NCBI RefSeq assembly: GCF_021026195.1
Contig: NZ_JAJNCT010000010.1
Coordinates: forward strand, 434,001-498,000
Direction of reading: 5' to 3'
Length of the DNA stretch: 64,000 nucleotides
Origin: Comamonas koreensis
Lineage (GTDB): Bacteria > Pseudomonadota > Gammaproteobacteria > Burkholderiales > Burkholderiaceae_C
In this document: positions 57,029-64,000 of the stretch, in pieces
Position numbering within the stretch: the first letter of the stretch is position 1
How the letters are laid out: every line of letters starts with the position of its first letter
Translations under genes and position numbers: made by a program
The notes under the pieces: model-generated
What the model was told of the DNA's origin: nothing
Databases searched by the model: none
The model's input: the letters and a program-made list of their open reading frames with translations, nothing else

Positions 57029-58371
57029 TATGGTTTTGCTCCCAAGACCACGGTCACTTGCTTGTCCGGCTGCACCATGCGCGCCATGGCCTTGCGCACA
57101 TCGTCCGCGCTGAGGGCTTCCACCCGGTCCGTCCAGTGGTCCAGGTAGTCCAGCGGCAGGCCATTCCAGGCGATATTGGTCACATTGCCCAAGAGCTTGG
57201 CATTGCTGTCCACGCGCAGCGCAAAGCCACCAATCAGGTTGTCCTTGGCATCGCGCAGTTCCTGGTCCGTGGGGCCCTTGGCGATGAAGTCGCGCAGCAC
57301 CTCGCGCGTCACCTTGAGCGCCTCCGCCGCCTGGTCAGGCCGGGTCTGCAGACCGATCTGGAAGGCGCCGGCATCCAGCCCTGGGTTGAACGAGGAATAC
57401 ACGCCATAGACCAGGCCACGCTTCTCACGCACCTCTTCCATCAGGCGCGACGCGAATCCGCCGCCGCCCAGAATATGGTTGCCCACCAGTACAGCCAGAA
57501 AATCCGGATCGGCGCGGCGGATGCCGGGCTGGCCCAGCAGCACCTGGGCCTGGGCCGAGTCAAACGCGATCTGGATGTCATCGGCCTTGGCCAGCGGCTG
57601 CACTGCAGGCACCTCGGCCGGTGCAGCGCACTGCGCCTTGGGCGTGGCCGGCACCTGCGCCAGCAGGCGCTTGACCAGTGCATCGGCCTGGGCCTTGTCC
57701 AACGCGCCCACCAGGGTCACCTTGGCGCGGCAGGCATCGACCGAGCGCGCCAGGTACTGCTGCATCACGGCCGGGCTGATCTGGGCCAGGGTCTCTTCGG
57801 TGGCCCGCTGTCCGTAAGGATGGCTGCCAAACACCGCTTTGTTGAAGGCACGACCTGCTACGACCGCAGGGCGGGTATTGCCCTCCTTGATCGCCGCATT
57901 CCAGCGCTCGCGCTCGCGTTGCCAGACGGCGTCGTCATAGCTGGGCTGGGCCATCTGGCGGGCCGCCAGGTCGGCCGCGCGGTTCAGCAGGCTGCTATCG
58001 GTCAGCGACCGCAGCGAAAAAGTCAGCGCATCGCTGCTGGCACCGGCGCCAAAGCTGGCACCCAGATCGGCCCAGGCTTCGCCGACGGCGTTTTCGTCCA
58101 GCGCAGGCGCACTGCCCTGGGCCTTGACGCCCTTGGACGCCATCATGGCCGCAGCGCTGGCCAGGCCGGCCTGGTTCGCAGGGTCGCGCCGGCTGCCGGC
58201 ATCAAAGTTCAGCTGCACATCGACCATCGGGATCGTGGGGCTGTTGACCAGCCAGACTTGGGCGCCACTGTCCTGCGTCCAGTGTTCGATGGGCAGCAAG
58301 GCCCAGGCCGAATGGGAGGCCAGCAAGGCTGCTGCGCCGCCGACCAGTGTTTTGCAAAAAGAGGTTCGCAT
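57028..58371 (-). CDS. M16 peptidase-like protein lacking the zinc motif
   Basis: 447 aa with a signal peptide (to about AWALLP, residue 25). It has the M16 fold: VDVQLNFDAGSRRDPANQAGLA at the place where active enzymes carry HxxEH, here without the two histidines and the glutamate (the following stretch is LASAAAMMASKG). The C-terminal half has GGGGFASRLMEEVREKRGLVYG, typical of M16. It is the non-catalytic partner of the active M16 gene upstream; such pairs form heterodimers in the periplasm. The ATG at 58371 is chosen for the signal peptide. Confidence 0.88.
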   Translation of the reverse strand: MRTSFCKTLVGGAAALLASHSAWALLPIEHWTQDSGAQVWLVNSPTIPMVDVQLNFDAGSRRDPANQAGLASAAAMMASKGVKAQGSAPALDENAVGEAWADLGASFGAGASSDALTFSLRSLTDSSLLNRAADLAARQMAQPSYDDAVWQRERERWNAAIKEGNTRPAVVAGRAFNKAVFGSHPYGQRATEETLAQISPAVMQQYLARSVDACRAKVTLVGALDKAQADALVKRLLAQVPATPKAQCAAPAEVPAVQPLAKADDIQIAFDSAQAQVLLGQPGIRRADPDFLAVLVGNHILGGGGFASRLMEEVREKRGLVYGVYSSFNPGLDAGAFQIGLQTRPDQAAEALKVTREVLRDFIAKGPTDQELRDAKDNLIGGFALRVDSNAKLLGNVTNIAWNGLPLDYLDHWTDRVEALSADDVRKAMARMVQPDKQVTVVLGAKP

Positions 58372-58473
58372 GGGTATCTCTGCTAGCCAGGGCCCGCTGC
58401 CATCTGAGACAGACCCTGGAGAAAACAATCGATGGCGGACGCATCACACAGCGCATCCGCCACGGGGTTCTGG

Positions 58474-59919
58474 TCAGTGCACCGATCCATCCTTGGTGGC
58501 GTCACCGCTGCGCTTTTGCGCGGCGCGGTCGGCATCGGTCAGCGGCTGGGGAACCAGGGTCGCCACCGTCATCTGGTCATCGCCAAAATAGCGGGCTGCC
58601 ACCGATTGCACTTGCGCGGCCGTCACCGTTTTCATCAGCGCCAGCAGCTTGTCATTGGCGTCCAGCGGCAGGCCCAGCACCCAGTTGGAGCCCAGGTCAT
58701 TGGCCTGGCCAAAAACCGAGTCGCGTTCATAGACGGTCGAGGCCTGCCACTGCGTGCGCACCCGCTCCAGTTCGGCCTCGCCCACGCCGTCCTTGGCCAC
58801 GCGGGCCACTTCGGCACGCAAGGCCGTCTCTACCTCTTTGGCGGTCTTGCCATGCGATGGCACGCCGCCGAGCAAGAAGGTGGATGGCCCGCGATTGACC
58901 ACGCTGGCACCGCTGAAGGTGGCATCGGCCACACGGTTGGCACCCTGGGTCAGTTGGCGGTCCAGGCGCGCGCCGTCATAGCCGCTGAGCACGGACCCGA
59001 GCATCAACAGCGCCATCGCATCCTTGTCGCTGTCCTTGGGCTCGACCAGGTTGCGCAGGTCGGGCACCTTGAAGCTCATCACCACATAGGCCTGCTCGGC
59101 AGGCGCCTTGTAGTCCAGCCGGCGCTCGCCCTTTTGCAGCGGCTCGGGCCGGGGCTTGCGCTCGGGCAGCGCGCGGCTGGGAATGCTGCCGTAGTATTTT
59201 TCAGCCAGCGCACGCACCTTCTTCACATCCACATCGCCTGCAACGACGACCACGGCGTTCTCCGGCACATACCAGGCCTTGTGGAAGGCACGGGCATCAT
59301 CGGGGTGCATGGATTCGAGGTCGCCCATCCAGCCAATCACCGGGCGGTGGTAGGGCGAGGCCTGCCAGGTCGCGGCATTGAGTTGCTCCATCAGGCTGGC
59401 ACGCGGGTTGTCATCGGTGCGCATGCGGCGCTCTTCCTTGATGACCTCGATCTCTTTCTTGAACTCGCTGTCAGGCCACTGGTTGTTGGCAAAGCGGTCC
59501 GATTCCAGGCGCATCACGTCTTCGAGCTTGCCGGACGGGATCTGCTGGTAGTAGCCGGTGTAGTCGCGGTTGGTGAAGGCATTGTCCTGCCCGCCCAGCG
59601 CCGCCACCTTGCGCGAAAAATCGCCAGGCGCCACAGTGGCCGTGCCCTTGAACATCATGTGCTCCAGCGCATGGGCCAGGCCCGAGCGGCCATCGACCTC
59701 GTCCATCGAGCCCACGCGCACCCAGACCATGTGCACGGCCGTCGGGGCGCGCTTGTCTGGCTGTACGATCAGGCCCATGCCGTTGGACAGGGTGAACTGC
59801 TGGGCACCGGCAGAATTGGAGGCGACGGCAGCGCTGGACACAGGCGATGCCGCCAGCGCTGAAGAAGCCCCAGCGCCCAGGGAGGCCATCAAGGCCAGCA
59901 AAATGGTGGAACGTTTCAT
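58474..59919 (-). CDS. M16 family zinc metallopeptidase (active subunit)
   Basis: 481 aa. A signal peptide ends near ALAAS (about residue 24). The inverted zinc motif HALEH is in LAHALEHMMFKGT, and the third ligand Glu lies in the following helical block. It also has the C-terminal M16 domain. The family cuts small peptides in the periplasm. It lies 102 bases upstream of the inactive partner on the same strand and is divergent from ftsY. The upstream frame to 60345 is antisense to ftsY and is not used. Confidence 0.93.
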   Translation of the reverse strand: MKRSTILLALMASLGAGASSALAASPVSSAAVASNSAGAQQFTLSNGMGLIVQPDKRAPTAVHMVWVRVGSMDEVDGRSGLAHALEHMMFKGTATVAPGDFSRKVAALGGQDNAFTNRDYTGYYQQIPSGKLEDVMRLESDRFANNQWPDSEFKKEIEVIKEERRMRTDDNPRASLMEQLNAATWQASPYHRPVIGWMGDLESMHPDDARAFHKAWYVPENAVVVVAGDVDVKKVRALAEKYYGSIPSRALPERKPRPEPLQKGERRLDYKAPAEQAYVVMSFKVPDLRNLVEPKDSDKDAMALLMLGSVLSGYDGARLDRQLTQGANRVADATFSGASVVNRGPSTFLLGGVPSHGKTAKEVETALRAEVARVAKDGVGEAELERVRTQWQASTVYERDSVFGQANDLGSNWVLGLPLDANDKLLALMKTVTAAQVQSVAARYFGDDQMTVATLVPQPLTDADRAAQKRSGDATKDGSVH

Positions 59920-59947
59920 AAAATAGGCTGATTCTACGTAGCGCACA

Positions 59948-61162
59948 ATGTTCAGTTTTTTCAAGAAAAAATCTCCCGCTGCCGACGCAGCCCCCAGCCC
60001 TTCCGCCGCCGAGCCAGCGCCAGCGCCCGCTCCGGTAGCCGACACCGCGGCGCCCGCACCCCAGGTGCCCAGCGCGCCGGTGGCCCCCATGCCCCCCGTG
60101 GCAGCCGAGCCTGCCAAGACCGGCTGGCTGCGTGGCCTGGGCATGGGCGGCAAGGCCGCAGCCCCGGCACCAACAGCTGCAGAAACGGTAACAAAAACCC
60201 CCTCTGCACAAGCCCCGCAGGCGCCGATAGCTCCTATCACTATAGCACCCGAGCCCGCCAGCAGCCGCGACAGCTGGATGGGCCGCCTGAAGAACGGGCT
60301 GCGCAAAACCGGCTCCAGCATCGCGACGGTTTTCACCGGCACCAAGATCGACGAACAGCTCTACGAAGAGCTGGAAGAGGCCTTGCTGATGGCCGATACC
60401 GGTGTCAAGGCCACCCAGCATCTGCTGGACGACCTCAGGCAGCGCGTCAAGGACAGCAAGACCACCGACCCCGCCGCCGTCAAGGAACTGCTGGCCAGCG
60501 CGCTGGCCGACCTGCTGGCACCGCTGGAAAAGCCGCTGGTCATTGGCGAGCACAGCCCCACGGTCATCATGGTGGCCGGTGTCAACGGCGCTGGCAAGAC
60601 CACCTCGATCGGCAAGCTGACCAAGCACCTGGCCGATGCGGGCCAGAGCGTGCTGCTGGCGGCGGCCGACACCTTCCGCGCTGCGGCGCGCGAGCAGCTC
60701 GGCGTCTGGGCCACCCGCAACACCGTCGAGATCATCAGCCAGGAAGGGGGCGACCCCGCTGCCGTCAGCTTTGATGCCGTGACCGCCGGCAAGGCCCGGG
60801 GCAAGGATGTCGTGCTGGTGGATACCGCCGGCCGCCTGCCCACCCAGCTGCACCTGATGGAAGAGCTCAAGAAGATCAAGCGCGTCGTCACCAAGGCCGA
60901 TGGCAGCGCCCCGCATGAGGTGCTGCTGGTCATTGATGGCAACACCGGCCAGAACGCCCTCAACCAGGTGCGGGCCTTTGACGATGCCCTGCAGCTGACG
61001 GGCCTCATCGTCACCAAGCTCGACGGCACTGCCAAGGGCGGTGTGCTGGCGGCCATTGCGCAGGAGCGCCCCATCCCCGTGTACTTCATCGGCGTTGGCG
61101 AAAAGGTCGAAGACCTGGAGACCTTCAGCGCCAAGGAATTCGCGCAGGCCCTGCTGGCCTGA
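59948..61162 (+). CDS. ftsY: Signal recognition particle receptor FtsY
   Basis: 404 aa. The N-terminal 110 residues are an Ala/Pro-rich A-domain starting MFSFFKKKSP. The N and G domains follow, with GVNGAGKTTSIGKL (G1), DTFRAAAREQL, DTAGRLPTQ and TKLDGTAKGG. It docks SRP-bound ribosomes at the membrane and hydrolyses GTP with Ffh. It is divergent from the M16 gene across only 28 bases and ends in a strong terminator. Confidence 0.97.
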   Translation: MFSFFKKKSPAADAAPSPSAAEPAPAPAPVADTAAPAPQVPSAPVAPMPPVAAEPAKTGWLRGLGMGGKAAAPAPTAAETVTKTPSAQAPQAPIAPITIAPEPASSRDSWMGRLKNGLRKTGSSIATVFTGTKIDEQLYEELEEALLMADTGVKATQHLLDDLRQRVKDSKTTDPAAVKELLASALADLLAPLEKPLVIGEHSPTVIMVAGVNGAGKTTSIGKLTKHLADAGQSVLLAAADTFRAAAREQLGVWATRNTVEIISQEGGDPAAVSFDAVTAGKARGKDVVLVDTAGRLPTQLHLMEELKKIKRVVTKADGSAPHEVLLVIDGNTGQNALNQVRAFDDALQLTGLIVTKLDGTAKGGVLAAIAQERPIPVYFIGVGEKVEDLETFSAKEFAQALLA

Positions 61163-61187
61163 GCGCCGCACCGGCCCTCCCCGAGCT

Positions 61188-61215
61188 AGCCCCGCTCTGC
61201 CCAGCGGGGCTTTTT
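61188..61215 (+). terminator. Terminator after ftsY
   Basis: Perfect 9-bp stem AGCCCCGCT / AGCGGGGCT with a six-base loop, followed by five T. Confidence 0.92.
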
Positions 61216-61266
61216 CTGGGCCGCGTCATTGTAGTTTCATGCAATCTTGTTATTTTTTGCACTTCC

Positions 61267-61288
61267 TGGTGAAGACATGCTTTCACCA
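61267..61288 (+). promoter_or_regulatory. Short inverted repeat upstream of the phosphoesterase gene
   Basis: TGGTGAA (61267-61273) and TTCACCA (61282-61288) are perfect inverted repeats with an eight-base spacer, 27 bases before the start codon. It could be an operator or a small leader hairpin. Confidence 0.3.
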
Positions 61289-61314
61289 CATTGGCCTTGA
61301 AGGCAGGAGGTTTC

Positions 61315-64000
61315 ATGAAAATAGCAAGCGTGCGGCAGTTATGTGCCGCCGGGCTCTGGGCCATCAGCGGGTTGGCGCTGGCCCAGACGGTGGTCTTTAG
61401 CGAGAACTTTGATGCAGCGGGCGCCGATGCGCCAGCCGGCCTGGGCACGACAGCGCCCGCCGGCTGGAAGCTGCGGCTGGAGAATGCCGAGACAGTGGCC
61501 ACCAGCGGCCGCTCGACCGCCGCCAAACTGCCCTGGCTGGGCTGGAAGTTTGTGACGCCCAGCTACTGGACCACCCAGGTCTCGGGCGGTGAGCGTGCCA
61601 AGTTGACCAAGGCCAGCGGCAAGATCGCCGTGGCCGAATCGGATGGCCTGCGGCCCACCAGCGGTCTGTACTTCAGCACCGTGATGGAAAGCCCCAGCAT
61701 TGCGGTGCTGGGTGGCAGCAGCTACACGCTGGCCTTTCTCAACCATTTCCAGATGGGCTCGACGAAGAAGGAAAGCATCAAGGTGGAGGCCGTCTTTGAT
61801 GACAGTTCGGTCCAGACCCTGCTGCATGAGACCAGCGCCTCGCGCCTGAACCTTAACGAGAACCTGGCCTTCAGCGCACCGGCCGGTGCCAAGAAGGTCA
61901 GCCTGCGCTTCAGCTACCTGAACACTGACAACAACTGGTACTGGGGCCTCGATGATGTGGTGCTGACGCAAGCCAGCAGCGAGCCGCCCAAGCCCTTTGA
62001 CCCCGCCAAGCTGCCCAACACCGCCAACGCGCCCGCGCTGACCGTCGGGCCCACGTTGCAAAACCCCGGCCCCGACCACATGGCCGTGATGCTCGAGACC
62101 AGCGAATCCGCACCCACCATCTGGTGGCGCCTGGCCGGCAGCACGGGGCCTTACACCTTGCTGCCCGCCAAGAACCCGGTCGGCGATTTTGCCGACAGCA
62201 ACATCTTCTTTGCCGACATCACCGGTCTGCAATCGAACACGCTCTATGAGTACGCGGTGGTGACAGGCACCAGCGCAGCACCCAAGCTGGCAGGCCCTTT
62301 CCAGTTCAAGACCTGGCCACGCGAGGGCGATGGCGTCACTGCCGCCAAGTTCGCCGTGGTCTCTGACACCCAGGATGGCCTGGCCAACCGCCTCAAGAAC
62401 ATCACCCAGGGCATCATCAACAACGACTGCGCAGGCGCGGCTGCCCAATGCGCGCAGAACCTGGCCGGCTTCATGGTGCCGGGTGACCTGGTCGGATCGG
62501 GCGGCACACGCAGCAACTGGAAGGACCAGTTCTTCGGACCGCTGGCCGCCATCACCGCTTACGTGCCGCTGATTCCCGCGCCAGGCAACCACGAATATTT
62601 TGGTGGAGAACAAGCCAGTGCCGGCGCTGAAAAGAGCTGGGCCAAGACCTACCGCAAATACTTCAACCGCATGCCTGCCAATGGCTCGGAGAAGCATCCG
62701 CTGCACTGGTACCAGCTGGACTACCTGGGCATGCGCATTGTCGGCAGCGACTTCAACCCCGCCTCGGCCATGCACAACACCGGGGGATGGAGCAGCTATG
62801 ACAACGGCCGCGGGCTGTTCCGCGCCGACTACATGCAGGAGCACCTGGACTGGTTCAGCGGCCTGATGGCCCAGACCCGCGTGGACAAGAAGCCCTATAT
62901 GGTGCTGCTCAACCACCACCCCTGCCTGAGCGAAAAATGGCGCCAGGGCGAGGTGATGGCCACCTGTGATTTCATTGCGCAGCTGGAAGACTATGGCCGC
63001 ACGACCGGCGCGATCACCGCCAACCTCAACGGCCATGTGCACTTCTATGAGCGCGGCAATTCGATGAACAGCCGCCACCTCTGGCTGAATGTGGCCTCGG
63101 GCAGCGGCGCACTGGAAGGCGCCAAGCAAGACGACGACAGCGATCTGGACGTGATCGCCAACACCAAACTCAGCTTTGGCTATGGCACCCTGGAAGCCAG
63201 CTTTGGCAGCGCTACCCCGGCCCTGACCTGGAAGCGCTACGACCTGGGCGCCTCCACCACCAGCAACACGCCGGACGACAGCATCGCCATCACCAGCCAG
63301 GCCTGGTCCCTCAAGCCGGAGCTGGTCCAGGCCAAGCTGGGCCAGGTCGATCCAGCCCGTCTGCAGCTGGCCTACCGCCCAGTGGCCGGGTCAGCGCTCT
63401 ACGAAGCGCAGTGGCAGGTCTCCAAGGACCCGCAATTTGCCGCCGGCCAGCCGGTCTACGACGTCTGGGGCAACGACACCCGCAGCGAAAACTGGACCTA
63501 CCTGAACGGCGTGCGCACCAACACGCAAAAGGATGCCGACATCACCACCCTGCCGCTGGGCCAGCTGCTGGCTAACCCCCAGCGCATCTACCCCAATGTG
63601 GCGGCCAACACGGCACGCGGCAAGCTGACGGGCGCCATCATTGCCGGCGGCAACAGCCTGCGCGACCGCTGGAGCTGCAGCTACAAGTGGGACGAGGACG
63701 GTGACAGCGGTGCCGAGCGCCAGGGCGGCCGCCAGTGCTATGCGCAGCTGTTGCAGGCCGATGGCAGCAAAGGCTCGGCCTGGGACCCCTTCCAGGGCCA
63801 GCCAGCGCAGGTGCTGCAGCTGGGCCAGGATGAGCGCTGGTACTGGCGTGTGCGGGTGCGCGATACGCACCTGAACTGGTCCGGCTGGAGTGCCACCGGC
63901 TCCTTCGAGCTGGGCAACCCTGTGCCTGAGCCCGAGCCTCCCGTGCAGGACCTGATTGACACCGGCCTGCCCAGCCCCGGTAGCAACCTGCCTGCGATGA
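61315..64000 (+). CDS. Large secreted metallophosphoesterase (purple acid phosphatase-like), partial
   Basis: The frame is open from the ATG at 61315 (after AGGAGG) to the window end, 895 codons. A signal peptide ends near ALAQT (residue 24). Residues about 25-220 are a beta-sandwich-like region; 240-335 resemble a fibronectin/purple acid phosphatase N-domain. The phosphoesterase core follows: SDTQ (350-353), GD (390-391), GNHE (424-427), then NHHP and GHVHFYER. The rest has FN3-like repeats (AGSALYEAQWQVSKD, RWYWRVRVRDT) and a Pro-rich linker. The last part lies outside the window. Substrate unknown. Confidence 0.85.
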   Translation, partial: MKIASVRQLCAAGLWAISGLALAQTVVFSENFDAAGADAPAGLGTTAPAGWKLRLENAETVATSGRSTAAKLPWLGWKFVTPSYWTTQVSGGERAKLTKASGKIAVAESDGLRPTSGLYFSTVMESPSIAVLGGSSYTLAFLNHFQMGSTKKESIKVEAVFDDSSVQTLLHETSASRLNLNENLAFSAPAGAKKVSLRFSYLNTDNNWYWGLDDVVLTQASSEPPKPFDPAKLPNTANAPALTVGPTLQNPGPDHMAVMLETSESAPTIWWRLAGSTGPYTLLPAKNPVGDFADSNIFFADITGLQSNTLYEYAVVTGTSAAPKLAGPFQFKTWPREGDGVTAAKFAVVSDTQDGLANRLKNITQGIINNDCAGAAAQCAQNLAGFMVPGDLVGSGGTRSNWKDQFFGPLAAITAYVPLIPAPGNHEYFGGEQASAGAEKSWAKTYRKYFNRMPANGSEKHPLHWYQLDYLGMRIVGSDFNPASAMHNTGGWSSYDNGRGLFRADYMQEHLDWFSGLMAQTRVDKKPYMVLLNHHPCLSEKWRQGEVMATCDFIAQLEDYGRTTGAITANLNGHVHFYERGNSMNSRHLWLNVASGSGALEGAKQDDDSDLDVIANTKLSFGYGTLEASFGSATPALTWKRYDLGASTTSNTPDDSIAITSQAWSLKPELVQAKLGQVDPARLQLAYRPVAGSALYEAQWQVSKDPQFAAGQPVYDVWGNDTRSENWTYLNGVRTNTQKDADITTLPLGQLLANPQRIYPNVAANTARGKLTGAIIAGGNSLRDRWSCSYKWDEDGDSGAERQGGRQCYAQLLQADGSKGSAWDPFQGQPAQVLQLGQDERWYWRVRVRDTHLNWSGWSATGSFELGNPVPEPEPPVQDLIDTGLPSPGSNLPAM

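Overview
The window is a stretch of GC-rich bacterial chromosome with dense gene packing on both strands. It looks like a betaproteobacterium of the family Comamonadaceae (Comamonas/Delftia-like). This rests on gene content and order: rhodanese-grxC-secB-gpsA, a two-gene M16 peptidase set followed by rsmD and coaD and divergent from ftsY, scpA beside a DUF3460 gene, mrp close to metG, a class II HMG-CoA reductase of the Pseudomonas mevalonii type, and an IPTL-CTERM protein. No rRNA, tRNA, CRISPR array, integrase or transposase gene was recognised. About 60 genes are described; the first and last run off the window.

Bases 1-12100: the tail of an ABC-F ATPase, a LysR regulator with a YihU-like dehydrogenase, a membrane-anchored L7/L12-like protein, a YghU-type glutathione transferase, a glutamine amidotransferase, serS, the fkpB-ispH pair, radC-smr (overlapping), a lemA-M48 protease pair and a truncated haemoglobin. 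Bases 12100-30300: an orphan FtsX-type permease, a GAF-GGDEF cyclase, a coupled minus-strand cluster mrp-LysR-ydeP-small winged-helix-like protein, a membrane Mrr-like nuclease, a patatin phospholipase, metG, two lipoproteins, a YitT-type membrane protein, a palindromic MITE-like element, DUF3460-scpA, a CHM isomerase and a TerC-CBS-CorC membrane protein.

Bases 30300-46750: a fused pabB-pabC gene, tapT (DTW domain), a secreted M20 peptidase, a purine nucleoside permease-like lipoprotein, the divergent lysR/lysA pair, and a MocR-type regulator divergent from a class II HMG-CoA reductase with a perfect inverted repeat between them. After these come an IPTL-CTERM surface protein behind an AT-rich leader, a second beta-hydroxyacid dehydrogenase, and the gpsA/secB/grxC/rhodanese cluster.

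Bases 46750-64000: gpmA, the C-terminal protease ctpA, and moeB followed by two degenerate tandem copies of its own 3' end. Then a signalling locus (stand-alone receiver, NarL-type regulator, CHASE3-like histidine kinase), a trio of small envelope-stress-like genes (DUF1328, ElaB/YqjD-like, BON lipoprotein), a zinc-ribbon peptidase, coaD, rsmD, an inactive and an active M16 peptidase, ftsY, and the start of a large secreted metallophosphoesterase.

Most of the window is core metabolism and housekeeping. The less ordinary parts are the moeB tail duplications, the MocR/HMG-CoA reductase module with its operator, the MITE-like palindrome, the IPTL-CTERM gene and its AT-rich flank, and the mrp-LysR-ydeP cluster. 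I did not find a clearly new defence or mobile system.
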